From assembly GCA_024734495.1 (NCBI GenBank), contig JALMQS010000615.1, positions 775,173-839,172 of the forward strand: a DNA stretch of 64,000 nt, given 5' to 3'. Positions within the stretch are counted from its first letter, which is position 1; each line of letters opens with the position of its first letter. This DNA comes from Forficula auricularia (lineage: Eukaryota > Arthropoda > Insecta > Dermaptera > Forficulidae). A program made the translations under genes and the position numbers. The notes under the pieces were generated by a model. It was given only the letters and a program-made list of their open reading frames with translations, was not told where the DNA came from and ran no database searches. Below are positions 50,179 to 61,800 of this stretch, piece after piece.

Positions 50179-51925
50179 TTCTTATGTTCTGAAAAGTTTA
50201 CTAGAAATTCTGATATTACTAGACATTTAATGACACATTCAGGGATTAAATCTTTCTGTTGTTGTCAGTGGCCGAAGAAGTTCACACAATAGAGTCATTT
50301 GACTGGGAATTTGTGGATTCAAACAAATCACACACATCCTAATAAACATTTAAAAACTCCTCCAAAAATTGTTAAATTATTTGCCCTAAAAGATAGTTTA
50401 TCGGAACCAATTTGTGTGTCCATCAAACGACTTTACTTACCCCTTCTCTACTAATTAGAAATTTAGTTTCTATTCTTTTCTCAAATGTGAAATATTAAAT
50501 TCACCATTTTATAATATTAAATAGAATTCTATTGAAAATGTCAGATTAATTATATTCTAAATAAGCAATTTTTTTAACTTAATTAATTTTGATTTTACAA
50601 ACTAGTTTTCTCATTACTTATTATTATTATTATTTTTTTCCCTTTAAATCCATGGAAATGTATCACAACTATCGGTATAATACTAATAGATTTGTACTTA
50701 TTATAATTGCTTCCATATTTTAATCTTTGATTTTCTTTATGAAACACATTGGCACACTTAATATAAATATGATTATTATTCTCAATACAGACACATATTT
50801 CTTATTTTTATTTTACTCAATTTTTAAATTGAAAAAAATCCATCTATTATTTTGATTGTACACACATTAAACAGACTCGTCTAAAAAAAAATGAATTTTT
50901 ATTTATTTATTTATTTAATTGTATACATATTTGTAAAATCTTCACAATTGAGTGTATTAACCTCAAATTGTTGATTGTTTCATTTGCAACCACACTCTTT
51001 AAATCATGCCTTAAAAATTTTCAGATATATATACAGTGGTGTCCTCGTGAAAATTTTCAGTGTAGATTGAAGCTTCGAGACAAATATCTTAATTATTGAA
51101 TTTTTCTTTATTTATTTATTTTTTAGTAGAATACATTAATACAGTAAATAGTGCTTAAATAAAAAGAAAATACATACGGTACATTAAACATAGTTTAGTG
51201 AGGTCGGGCCGGAGCTCAGGGCTCTTACGATACATAATTTTTACTTTACCATACATGGTATGGTCAGGTATTCTAATTATGAATGAAAAAAGTGATTTTT
51301 TTCATTTTTTTTTTGAAATATCTCAAAAACTGTTTTAACTGTTTTTATCAAAAAAATTGAGCGAATCCATGGTATTTCGCTGTACAAAAAAAGCTCATAT
51401 AAGTGAAAATCGAAAAAATTATATTTTTTGTGATAATAATTGTTTTGTCAAAATGTCTGTTTGTCTGGTTGTCCGGTTGTCTGTGGGATACCAAATTCTT
51501 ATGGACTAGCTAGTTCAAAAACTTAGTGTGAATATCAAAACCAAATTTCACACATAGATTTGGTCCATTGAGCTTACGAGCTGATTAGATTTTGGTGCAT
51601 AAGGACCCAAAATTAAGTAGGGTGCAAGGGGGTTAAAAATTAAAAATCTAGGCCATTTAAGCAAACTAAACCAAATTTTGTATACATACTCAATGGGACC
51701 CCAGCAGACTAAAAATGCAAAAACTAGCCCCCTTCCCTACATGATTATAAATAAATAATTTTATTAAATATTAAATAAAAGTTAGGGTCAGGTGCACCAT
51801 CTTGCCCAAACTCCCTGGGTAAGCTGATGGATATTCTTATGCCACTTATAATTTCTATTTAACTGCCACTGAAATCAGACGAATATTACAAAAGTGGAAT
51901 CGATGATCAAATATATATTATTATA
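50179..51925. other. 3' flank of copy 1, AT-rich
   Basis: It includes decayed finger sequence to about 50340, then AT-rich DNA. It also includes the Helitron-like block GACTAGCTAGTTCAAAAACT at about 51503-51790, shared with 25050-25340. Confidence 0.5.
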
Positions 51926-53007
51926 CAGGATGTCTCGTATTACAACGATAAACCGTAAACAGGGGATAGGACAATTTATGACGGTCCTGAAAGTAAAAAT
52001 TTGTTTAAATAAAAGTCTCATAGTTTTCTGGTTATAGGCATTTGTTTGATTTTGGTGAAAATCGCTACACTGACTTAAAAATCGAAATGCTGTTGCTACA
52101 AATTTACATATTTTATTATTCTAATTTTTGGTACACAATCCTGAATAATCCTGCTATTGAACATAATTCAAAATAAAACCATAAGTACTATAGTTATGGA
52201 GAAAAAAATATTTCACGGACTTAGATTTTTAAAAAAATTTATCAGCCAACTTTGAATCATCTATAATATAAATAAATTAATATCTATTATAGTAATAATA
52301 AAACTTGAGTAAGATACGAGGTAGGTTTCACAAAAATTTTTAGTGAAACCTACCTCGTATCTTACTCAAGTTTTATTATTATATATAAATGTTTCACCTA
52401 AAACCAACACCTAACTCCTTAAAATGTATAAAGTCTATAATAACCAAAGATTAGTTCAATTAAGATGCGACATAACTGATTAACATATTAAATAAAAAAA
52501 CAACATCAAAATTTGTTTTTAAATTAGTTAATTTTTCCAAAAAATTACAAATAGATTTTTTCTAAAGAATCACAAACAAAGTGCTGTACTATTTTGAAAC
52601 ATCGACTAAATGGGCCAATTTTTTAAATAACGTCTCATTCATGATTACTACCCTTTTTTTTACAATAAATATGATTCAAATTTATCTGATAAAATTTTTT
52701 TAAAAAATTAGTCCAGCAAAAATATTTTTTTTTCTCCAAAAGTGTAGTTCTTATGGTTTTACTTTGAATTATAGTCAATAGCAGAATTATTCAAGATTCT
52801 GAAAAAAAAATTAGAATAATAAAATATGTAAATTTATAGCCACAACATCTAGATTTTTAAGACAGGGTAGCAATTTTCACCATTTTCAAAAAATGCCTAT
52901 TACTCGAAAAATATGAGAGTTTTATTAAAAAAATTTTTAGGTTCTGGACGGTCGTAAATTGCACTATTTGCTGTTTACGATTTATCATTGTGATACGGAA
53001 CACCCTG
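51926..53007. repeat. Inverted CAGGGTG-family arms spanning the duplication junction
   Basis: The left arm 51926-52260 is inverse to the right arm about 52690-53007. The duplication border at 52390/52391 and the perfect hairpin at 52294-52380 lie between the arms. Confidence 0.65.
52294..52380. repeat. Perfect 38-bp inverted repeat at the junction
   Basis: The arms 52294-52331 and 52343-52380 are exact inverses (core ACTTGAGTAAGATACGAGG) with an 11-base loop. It ends 10 bases before the start of duplication unit 2. Confidence 0.9.
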
Positions 53008-54115
53008 TATGATTAAATATGACCGGAATTCTTAACTAAATTCCTCGTATTTGGCTTTTTTAAATTTTCACTTATAAACACCTTTATCGCTAATGAATAT
53101 GTGAGAAATAGTTTAAAAGGAGATTATATTACTAGTATTCGCTCTAAAAATCCACTGGGTTACAATACTATTACAATATTATTATTTAAAAAAATATTCA
53201 TGTTTATATGTAAATAAATTAAATATACAAATCTTTTTAAATAACATAATTCAGACGTTTAATAAAAACCAAAGAATTCTGAAGAATTTCTACATTTATC
53301 AATGGAAATGAACAAGTATATTTTACAGCCCTGAATTCTATTAAATGAATAAACTATATAAGTAGTAATATTTGTAAATAAAGTTTAGGTCCAGATTATG
53401 CTCGAAATTAAAGAGATAATACAATTAAAAGCTTAATTTTTCTCGCACGCCCTAAATAATACGGTGCCCGAATTATTTACAAGGATTTTTTTTGAGAATT
53501 TTTTTTTTTATTTTAATTTTTCAATAATATTTAGTTGGGGAATTTTTTTGAAAAAATTAACACACTTTTGATTGGTAATCCAAATTACTCGATTAGAGGA
53601 GGTAAGTGTCACCTGTCGGTCGATAATTAAAACATTTTATTTAATAGGATTGATTACACAACATCTGATTGAATTGCTTTTATTATTATTAAATCTTATT
53701 AATCTAAATCAAAATTATTTCATACTGGACAATCAAATGTAAATTAAATCTATCTTTTAAATTTGTGAAAATCAATTTTTTTGTGACATTTCTATATTCT
53801 CAAACTAATGGAATGAATATATAATGATTCCAAAATTCAAAATCCAATCGATAGAGGTTATATTTTATTTTATTATTCAAAATATTGATTTTATATTATG
53901 TTCTATTATATTTTACTTTTTTAGTAAATTATAAATCAGGGCTGTCAACCCTTGGCCCAGCAATTCAATGAATACGGCCTGACATTAAATTACAAATCTC
54001 CTTAAATCATTGAGATTTTTCAGTTGAAAGTAATGGAATGCAGCCGCCCAGGGGTAAGAATAGGTAGTAAGAATAATCTCTAATAATATCTCATTTCCAA
54101 ATAAGGTCTAGAGGC

Positions 54116-54394
54116 GACTATGGGTCAGTGGGTAGAGTGTTGGGTCGCTGACTCGAAGATCGCTGGTTCGAGACCGAGTCTCGCCAGAGAGATATTTCCA
54201 TTTGCCTCCTCTTAGAAAGTAATGTCAACCTACCAAGAGGATAATTGCCTAGTAACCTTTTTAGCCGTTCGGAACCGGCGTTAAAAAGTAGGTCCCATAT
54301 ATCTGTGTAAGACAACTAAACACACTCAGCACAGGTATATGTGGAGAGGAGCCGACACCAGTTTCTGGTATGGCACTCGAAGAAGAAGGAATAA
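54116..54394 (+). mobile_element. tRNA-derived SINE, unit 2
   Basis: Duplicate of 47742-48022 with a few substitutions (for example CTCGCCAGAG for CTCGGCAGAG). Confidence 0.7.
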
Positions 54395-54446
54395 GGTCTA
54401 TTTATTGGATTGTCATTCTTTCTTTCTTCATTTTCTTTTAAACCAA

Positions 54447-54477
54447 CCTTTCGGAGGATTCTTCCCTCCTTCTTCAG
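54447..54477 (-). ncRNA. Hammerhead-like motif, unit 2
   Basis: Duplicate of 48073-48103, one base different in the loop. Confidence 0.5.
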
Positions 54478-55305
54478 GGTTTCATTCAAATTTTTATCTA
54501 CTTACTGGAAAACATATTTGATAATACAATATGACAAGAAGAAATTGGACAATCTGCCGAAAAATTTTCGAAAAATAAAAGGGCATTTTTTACATTTTGA
54601 ATTTGAAAATATATATAAAGATTTCAGAAATTTTTTTCACAATTTTGTCATATTTTGACTCCATATTTTATTAGAAAATAAATATTTTTAAGACATTTTT
54701 GCATCTTTATCATGGTGGATATCATTTTTCAATATTATTAACTATTATGTATTGGATGGAAATTTTGAGGTGTTGCGAAAAAAATAGGTTACTTGTTCAG
54801 GCTGACCCTAAATATATTTTCATTTGAAAAGGAATTTAGAAAAATAAAAGGTTCTACTTAAGTATTTCTGAGTCGCGGTCAAATTATTATAAAAAAAAAA
54901 TAACTTATTTATTTTTATTTTTCAGGTGATTCAATAAAGGAAGCTGCATGTTATCCATCGGAACAACAAAAGTGACCAGTGTAGGATTGGAAATTAAAAA
55001 ACAAAAAACATTTCTAATTCACCGAATAGATCAAACCCTATTTAAAGGTGAATTCTGTTTACTAAATTTTAAAACAAAAGCTCTATTAATGTTTATATAA
55101 CGAATATATGAAGGCGAGCATATTTAAGAAAATGTTCTTAAAATCAATAGATATTCAATAAGAATAATAAATATTTACATTTACAGGCGAAACAAGATTT
55201 TGTGTTGTGCACACTGCCCCCGGAAGTTTTCTCAAAAAAGTAATTCTACTGTAGATTCAAGACGACACTCCAGACGAGAATTCTTTTGGTTGTGCACGCT
55301 GATCG

Positions 55306-56889
55306 ATGATGCACACACAAAAGTCTAATATGAGTATGCAATTACAGCCATATAGAGGCGACAAGCCTTTCGGTTGTGGACATTGTCAGAAGATTTTCTC
55401 AGCTAGACGCTCTTTGAATGTTCATTTACGGACACATACAGGTGAAAAGCCTTTTACTTGTGCACAATGTAAGAAGACATTCTCCTCTAGACAATCTTTG
55501 ACTATTCATTTGCGGACACATAATAGCGAGAAGCCATTTGGTTGTGAACAATGCCCAAAGAGGTTTATCCAAAAGTCTCACTTGACTGTTCATTTACGAA
55601 CACATACAGGTGAGAAGCCTTTTTGTTGTGGACACTGCCAAAAAAGGTATAACCATACGTCTAATTTGGTTGTTCACTTAAGGACACATTCAGACGAGAA
55701 GCCTTTTACTTGTGCACAATGTAAGAAGACATTCTCCTCTAGACAATTTTTGACTATTCATTTGCGGACACATAATAGCGAGAAGCCATTTGGTTGCGAA
55801 CACTGCCCAAAGAGGTTTAAAAATAAGACTAATTTGGTTCTTCATTTAAGGACACATACAGGTGAGAAGCCTTTTTGTTGTGGACACTGCTCAAAGAATT
55901 TTACCAAAAAGTCTAATTTAGTTCGTCATTTACGATCACATTCAGGCGAGAAGCCTTTTACCTGTGATCAATGTCAGAAGACATTCTCCGGTAGACAGTC
56001 TTTAACTATTCATTTGCGGACACACAATAGCGAGAAGCCATTTGGTTGTGAACACTGCCCAAAGAGATTTATCAAAAAGTCTCTTTTGGTTGTACATTTA
56101 CGCACACATACAGGTGAGAAGCCTTTTTGTTGCGGACACTGCTCAAAGAATTTTACCACAAAGTCTTATTTGGTTGTTCATTTAAGGACACATTCAGGCG
56201 AGAAGCCTTTTTGTTGTCGACACTGCTCAAAGAGATTTATCACAAAGTCTTATTTGGTTGATCATTTAAGGACACATTCAGGCGAGAAGCCTTTTTGTTG
56301 TGGACACTGCTCAAAGAGGTTTATCCAAAAGCCTCACTTGACTGTTCATTTACGAACACATACAGGTGAAAAGCCTTTTTGTTGTGGAGACTGCTCAAAG
56401 AATTTTACCAAAAAGTCTAATTTGGTTCGTCATTTACGATCACATTCAGGCGAGAAGCCTTTTACCTGTGATCAATGTCAGAAGACATTCTCCGGTAGAC
56501 AGTCTTTAACTATTCATTTGTGGACACACAATAGCGAGAAGCCATTTGGTTGTGAACACTGCCCAAAGAGGTTTATCCAAAAGTCTAATTTGGTTGTTCA
56601 TTTAAGGACACATTCAGGCGAGAAGCCTTTTTGTTGTGGACACTGCTCAAAGAATTTTACCCAAAAGTCTAATTTGGTTGTTCATTTAAGGACACATTCA
56701 GGCGAGAAGCCTTTTTGTTGTGGACACTGCACAAAGAATTTTACCCAAAAGTCTAATTTGGTTGTTCATTTAAGGACACATTCAGGCGAGAAGCCTTTTA
56801 TTTGCGCGCGCTGCTCCAAGAAATTTCCACATAGAAATGGTTTGAATGTACATTTACGGACACATACTGGCAAAATACTCTCTAATTGA
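55306..56889 (+). CDS. C2H2 zinc-finger protein, copy 2, 18 fingers
   Basis: A single open frame of 527 codons from the ATG at 55306 to the TGA at 56887-56889. Eighteen consecutive C2H2 fingers (first CGHCQKIFSARRSLNVHLRTH-like at about residue 24, last CARCSKKF...HLRTH near the C-terminus). All Cys and His ligands are present. Finger sequences fall into a few types that recur in order, showing internal duplication. No effector domain is visible. Upstream of the ATG the exon after TTTACAG (55187-55193) carries a one-base insertion near 55268 relative to copy 1. The ancestral N-terminus is therefore out of frame and translation would have to start at 55306 or 55309. It is probably a nuclear DNA-binding protein; function unknown. 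Confidence 0.85.
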   Translation: MMHTQKSNMSMQLQPYRGDKPFGCGHCQKIFSARRSLNVHLRTHTGEKPFTCAQCKKTFSSRQSLTIHLRTHNSEKPFGCEQCPKRFIQKSHLTVHLRTHTGEKPFCCGHCQKRYNHTSNLVVHLRTHSDEKPFTCAQCKKTFSSRQFLTIHLRTHNSEKPFGCEHCPKRFKNKTNLVLHLRTHTGEKPFCCGHCSKNFTKKSNLVRHLRSHSGEKPFTCDQCQKTFSGRQSLTIHLRTHNSEKPFGCEHCPKRFIKKSLLVVHLRTHTGEKPFCCGHCSKNFTTKSYLVVHLRTHSGEKPFCCRHCSKRFITKSYLVDHLRTHSGEKPFCCGHCSKRFIQKPHLTVHLRTHTGEKPFCCGDCSKNFTKKSNLVRHLRSHSGEKPFTCDQCQKTFSGRQSLTIHLWTHNSEKPFGCEHCPKRFIQKSNLVVHLRTHSGEKPFCCGHCSKNFTQKSNLVVHLRTHSGEKPFCCGHCTKNFTQKSNLVVHLRTHSGEKPFICARCSKKFPHRNGLNVHLRTHTGKILSN

Positions 56890-58451
56890 TTCTTATGTTC
56901 GGAAAAGTTTACTAGAAATTCTGATATTACTAGACATATAATGACACATTCAGGGATTAAATCTTTCTGTTGTTGTCAGTGGCCGAAGAGGGTCACACAA
57001 TAGAGTCATTTGACTGGGAATTTGTGGATTCAAACAAATCACACACATCCTAATAAACATTTAAAAACTCCTCCAAAAATTGTTAAATTAATTGCCCTAA
57101 AAGATATTTATCGGAACCAATTTGTGTGTCCATTAAACGACTTTACTTACCCCTTCTCTACTAATTAGAAATTTAGTTTCTATTCTTTTCTCAAATGTGA
57201 AATATTAAATTCACCATTTTATAATATTATATAGAATTCTATTGAAAATGTCAGATTAATTTTATTCTAAATAAGCAATTTTTTTAACTTCTCTAAATTG
57301 ATTTAATTTTTTCTTGATATTTTTGTTATCAAGACCAATATTATTTTTAATTTTGATTTTACAAACTAGTCTTCTCATTACTTATTATTATTATTATTTT
57401 TTTTCCTTTAAATCCATGGAAATGTTCCACAACTATTGGTATAATACTAATAGATTTGTACTTATTATAATTGCTTCCATATTTTAACCTTTGATTTGCT
57501 TTATGAAACACATTGGCACACTTAATATAAATATGATTATTATTCTCAATACAGACACATATTCCTTATTTTTATTTTACTCAATTTTTAAATTAAAAAA
57601 AATCCATCTATTATTTTGATTGTACACACATTAAACAGCCTCGTCTAAAAAAAATGAATTTTTATTTATTTATTTATTTAATTGTATACATATTTGTAAA
57701 ATCTTCACAATTGAGTGTACTAACCTCAAATTGTTGATTGTTTCATTTGCAACCTCACTCTTTAAATCATGCCGTAACAATTTTCAGATACATATATACA
57801 GTGGCGTCCTCGTGAAAATTTTCAGTGTAGATTGAAGCTTCGAGACAAATATCTTAATTATTGAATTTTTCTTTATTTATTTATTTTTTAGTAGAATACA
57901 TTAATACAGTAAATAGTGCTTAAATAAAAAGAAAATACATATGGTACATTAAACATAGTTTAGTGAGGTCGGGCCGGAACTCAGGGCTCTTACGATACAT
58001 AATTTTTACTTTACCATACATGGTATGGTCAGGTATTCTAATTGTGAATGAAAAAAGTGATTTTTTTCATTTTTTTTTCGAAATATCTCAAAAACTGTTT
58101 TAACTATTTTTATCAAAAAAATTGAGCGAAACCATGGTATTTCGCTCTACAAAAAAAGCATTATATAAGTAAACATCGAAAAAATTATATTTTTTGTGAT
58201 AATAATTGTTTTGTCAAAATGTCTGTTTGTCTGGTTGTCCGGTTGTCTGTGGGATACCAAATTCTTATGGACTAGCTAGTTCACAAAACTAGTGTGAATA
58301 TCAAAACCAAATTTCACACATAGATTTGGTCCATTGAGCTTACGAGCTGATTAGATTTTGGTGCATATCGACCCAAAATTAAGTAGGGTGGAAGGGGTTA
58401 AAAATTAAAAATCTAGGCCATTTAAGCAAACTAAACCAAATTTTGTATACA
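56890..58451. other. 3' flank of copy 2
   Basis: Duplicated AT-rich flank with decayed terminal fingers (to about 57060), ending in the Helitron-like block that is cut by the LTR at 58452. Confidence 0.5.
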
Positions 58452-59551
58452 AGTTATAACCTTAAGCCCGAAAAATGTCTTTTTAAAAAGATTGATTTTT
58501 CTTTTGGGTCTTTGAGGACTATATTTATTTTTGAGTAGAGCTGGGGTGAATTTACTAATATTGAATTTACTAATATTCAATTTACTAATGTTCCTGGATA
58601 GCAAATGATTTATTTAATTTTGACTTTTATCTAATGATTTTGTAATTTTTTGGGAAAGAACGGTTTTAGTATTGAAATCAATCTTTTTAATATTTTTTAT
58701 TTTTATTTTATTTATAATTCAAAAATTGATTTTACAATGTTATAAAATTATTTGTTACATGAATGTATAATGTTTATTATTTATTTATATATTGTTTTAC
58801 AGATTGATAAGTTTTTATTTATTTTTATTATATAATATTTATTATATTTATGTTTTAATATTTATTATAATCCTAAGTTTACGATCAAAGGTTATATTCA
58901 AAGTTTTATAATCAAAGTTTTATGTTCGTTACATACGTAAATTTACATTCATGATTTTACATTACATTCGTGAATTATGATGAGAACACACACAAAGGGA
59001 GAATTTGGATAACCGGGGTCTTATGTCCGAAAGTCAAAAAATGTTTATCTGCCCGGGAGTTTTATACTCGTGTAACAATTGATATAATAAGATGAAAATT
59101 TCGCACGGGTTATTACCGTTCGCCTTGGTTACGCGATGATACAGCGACCAAGGTCAATTGTCAATTTTTATTATGGGTTACCTTGAGAGTCCTTGGTTCC
59201 TTTACTAGCTCGAGACAGAGGGAGGGCACTTGGTCTTGAGTGACCGAATTTATGTTAGGAACTTGGTAGTAGTTACCCTGGTACTGCGAACTGCTTGGAA
59301 AAGAGGGCAGGTGAACCCGTTGCCGAATGGTGAGTTAAGACTGACTTTAAGCCTGGCAAAACGGCTCTTTTATATAAATTGAAAATGCTGAATTCGTATT
59401 ATTCAGTAGGCGCGCGGGTGATTGTGTAGGCGGTATGGAATCAGCCATCAGCGTGAGAATATGCTCTGCTTGGAGATTCCGTTGAGCTAGCAAAAAGGTG
59501 GTGAGTCCAGGGGAAGTCGGAGGCAGGCAGTGAATCGTGGGAAAGTTAACT
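58452..59551 (-). repeat. 3' LTR of the endogenous retrovirus
   Basis: On the minus strand it starts AGTTAACTTTCCC immediately after the purine tract and ends GGTTATAACT at 58452. AGTTA and TAACT are inverted termini, as in gypsy-type LTRs. The length is 1100 bases. The sequence near its end resembles 32787-33010. Confidence 0.7.
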
Positions 59552-59566
59552 CCTCCCCCCTTAAGC
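59552..59566 (-). promoter_or_regulatory. Polypurine tract
   Basis: Minus-strand TTAAGGGGGGAGG directly after the env stop and directly before the LTR start; primes plus-strand DNA synthesis in LTR retroelements. Confidence 0.75.
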
Positions 59567-60436
59567 TTGAGGATCGCCCGGTAAATTTTGATTTTCGGGA
59601 TGAGACTCAAAAATTGTGGCCGGTATCTGTGACAAACTAGTGGTTTCAGTTTTGTCCTTATTGGTAGGAAAGCGAAATACGAAATGATTTTTGTATTTAG
59701 AAAAAAGAAAAAATGACCCGAAACAAGTTATAATTACTAACATAATAATGATTAATGTATTTAAAGAATTTTGAATATAGTTAGGGTACCAATCTATTTC
59801 GTCAATTTCGTCTTCCTGTACATAGTTCGTTTCTATTTTTGATAAAGAATGAACTTTGGTGGTTCTATTTATAGAAACATATTTATAATTTTTATTGGTT
59901 AATAAGGGAATTTGTTTGGTATAATTAGAGTTTGAAACCATTAGTTTATTGTTAATTAGACATTTATTTATATTGTTTATTTTATATAATCCCATTTTCA
60001 AATATTTATGTGTGTTCTCGCATTGATAAAGTATTACATTGTTTTTTTCTACATTTACTATAGCTGTATCCGTATTCGGTACTTTCACTATTATTGGATA
60101 TTGAATTAATTTATTGAACTGACAATAGCTGTTATTCTTTTTGATAATTAAGTTTTGTATACAGGGTGATGCCTTTTCATTATTGGTTTTACAAAAGAAT
60201 TTATAATTTATATTCATACAGTAATTAATTTTTAATACATTGCTATTAGTTATAATGAAATTCTGATATAGTTCATCTATAATTATAGGTTGCTTTGTTA
60301 TAATGGAAACAGGTAATGGGATGAATTGGATTATAGAAAGGATTGTTGGTATATAGTTTGCAATTTCCAAGACTATATCAATATATCCGAAATGGAGTTT
60401 TAAAGGTAAAAATCTAAAAAAAAATAGTGTATACAA
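59561..60436 (-). pseudogene. Env C-terminal half (errantivirus fusion-protein type)
   Basis: The 291-codon open frame ends just before the polypurine tract. Near the C-terminus a hydrophobic segment (TLIIIMLVIITCFGSFFLF, about residues 226-244) fits a membrane anchor, followed by a short basic tail. Upstream are several Cys and Asn-rich extracellular-like segments. Errantivirus Env is normally about 450-500 residues, so the surface part with signal peptide and cleavage site is missing or broken upstream (60437-60800, with a T-run at 60772-60794). It is the best preserved part of the element. Confidence 0.75.
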
Positions 60437-60799
60437 TAGAATTCCGAAAAGAGGTAAGGGTGTTCGAATTTAGTAGGGTAGAAGCTAGCGTGGTCAGTAA
60501 TATCTTCCAAATTTTCTCCAGATATGGTGTCAGTTATTGTCTCAAAGAGTAGGGTTATAGTCAATCTAAAGTTAGTCGGGGAATAAACAAAAATTTTGAT
60601 TTTTGTATTTCTAAAAGTGGTACTTAAAAATGTTCTACGTCGTTCTAATCGAATTTATCTAGACCGCAGCCGATTTTGGGTATTGCTAATCTAGTAATAT
60701 TATTTGTCATAGAATGTATTTTAAGTTTAATTAAGGAGGATTTCAAATTTTTCTAATTTTGGAGGCTAAAATTTTTTTTTTTTTTTTTTTTTTTGGTAT

Positions 60800-61800
60800 T
60801 AAATAGTAGACGACTTTACTTTTTTTTGTTTCAATATTCCGATGTCTCCTACTTCAAGTTTCTGTTTTCTCAGAGTTTCATCAGGGTCCTAATACTTTTT
60901 TGTTTATTTTCAACATAGGCTTTTTCTGGAATGTCTAGTAAAATTTCGCGATTTTTATTAAAGGTGGGGATGACCATTTCTTTGCCCGTATCTAATATTT
61001 TTTTAAATGTTTTCATATAATAATTTTGAATTTTTCTTTATTAATAACGGGTTCTTATAAATAAATTTCTAGCGGTGTATCAGTGTTGATAAGCCTGCTT
61101 TTAATTTCGAAAGGAGTAAATATTTTATATTATTATAAGCTATTAAGGCGTATAATAGTTTATTCGAAATGAGTTAATTTTTTATAATTTTCTCTATTAT
61201 TGAACAATTGGATATGCTCAAATAAGAGTAGCGTAAAATCTCTGCACAATTTCATAAAAGAATAGATTTTTATGGGTATATGAATTTATTATTAATTTTG
61301 TGGAGTTTTAAGAACTCTTGGAGGAGGTTGTTTTTTTTTTTTTTTTTTTTGAACTCTCTACCGTTATCTAAAATAATTAATTTAGGGACGTTATTATAAA
61401 GTGATTTTAAGCTATTGTGAATTTTAGAAAATGAATTTACTATTGTTAGAAATTTCTGGTTTTCCATTGAGAGGCTGTCCAGATGTAAGATCTCGAGCGG
61501 GCGTTGTCCTGTAGGGACCAAATTTAGTTCGAGTTTCAGAGGGTGTCTATCGTACTTGGATTTTTGACATATATCGCAGCTGTTTACATACTCTGTGATA
61601 TCCTCTTTTAACTTAGGCCAAAATATTTATTTCTTAATTTTTCGTAGGCTTCGGATATGCCACGATGATTCGTTTTCCCTGTGTGGTAATTTTCTAGAAT
61701 CTCAGTCCTTTCCTCAGGATCCTCGATCTCTCTTAACAGGTTATTTGTTTTAAATATTTTTTAATTTTTGCAAAGTGCTTGACGATAATTAGTTCTAATT
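60800..61800 (-). pseudogene. Integrase remnant
   Basis: The zinc-binding segment (CDICQK at about 61575) and catalytic-core segments HLDSLSM and LDNGREF (first two acidic residues) are readable. An expanded A-tract (61330-61350 on minus) follows immediately after the second, inserting a run of Lys. Several stops and frame changes are present, so it is inactive. Confidence 0.7.

Larger units (their letters stand above)
46019..52390 (+). repeat. Segmental tandem duplication, unit 1
   Basis: The sequence starting TTTCACCTAAAACCAACACC at 46019 recurs at 52391 and matches almost base for base through SINE, PLE end, zinc-finger gene and flanks to about 51690 versus 58451. Unit 1 is therefore 6372 bp and directly abuts unit 2. 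Differences are scattered substitutions, four missing fingers and a 55-bp indel near 50580. Confidence 0.92.
52391..58451 (+). repeat. Segmental tandem duplication, unit 2 (right end interrupted)
   Basis: It matches 46019-51690 in the same orientation and order. It is longer by four zinc fingers (336 bp) and a 55-bp stretch at about 57285-57345. The match stops where the LTR begins at 58452. The homologue of 51691-52390 is expected beyond the retrovirus, outside the window. Confidence 0.9.
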
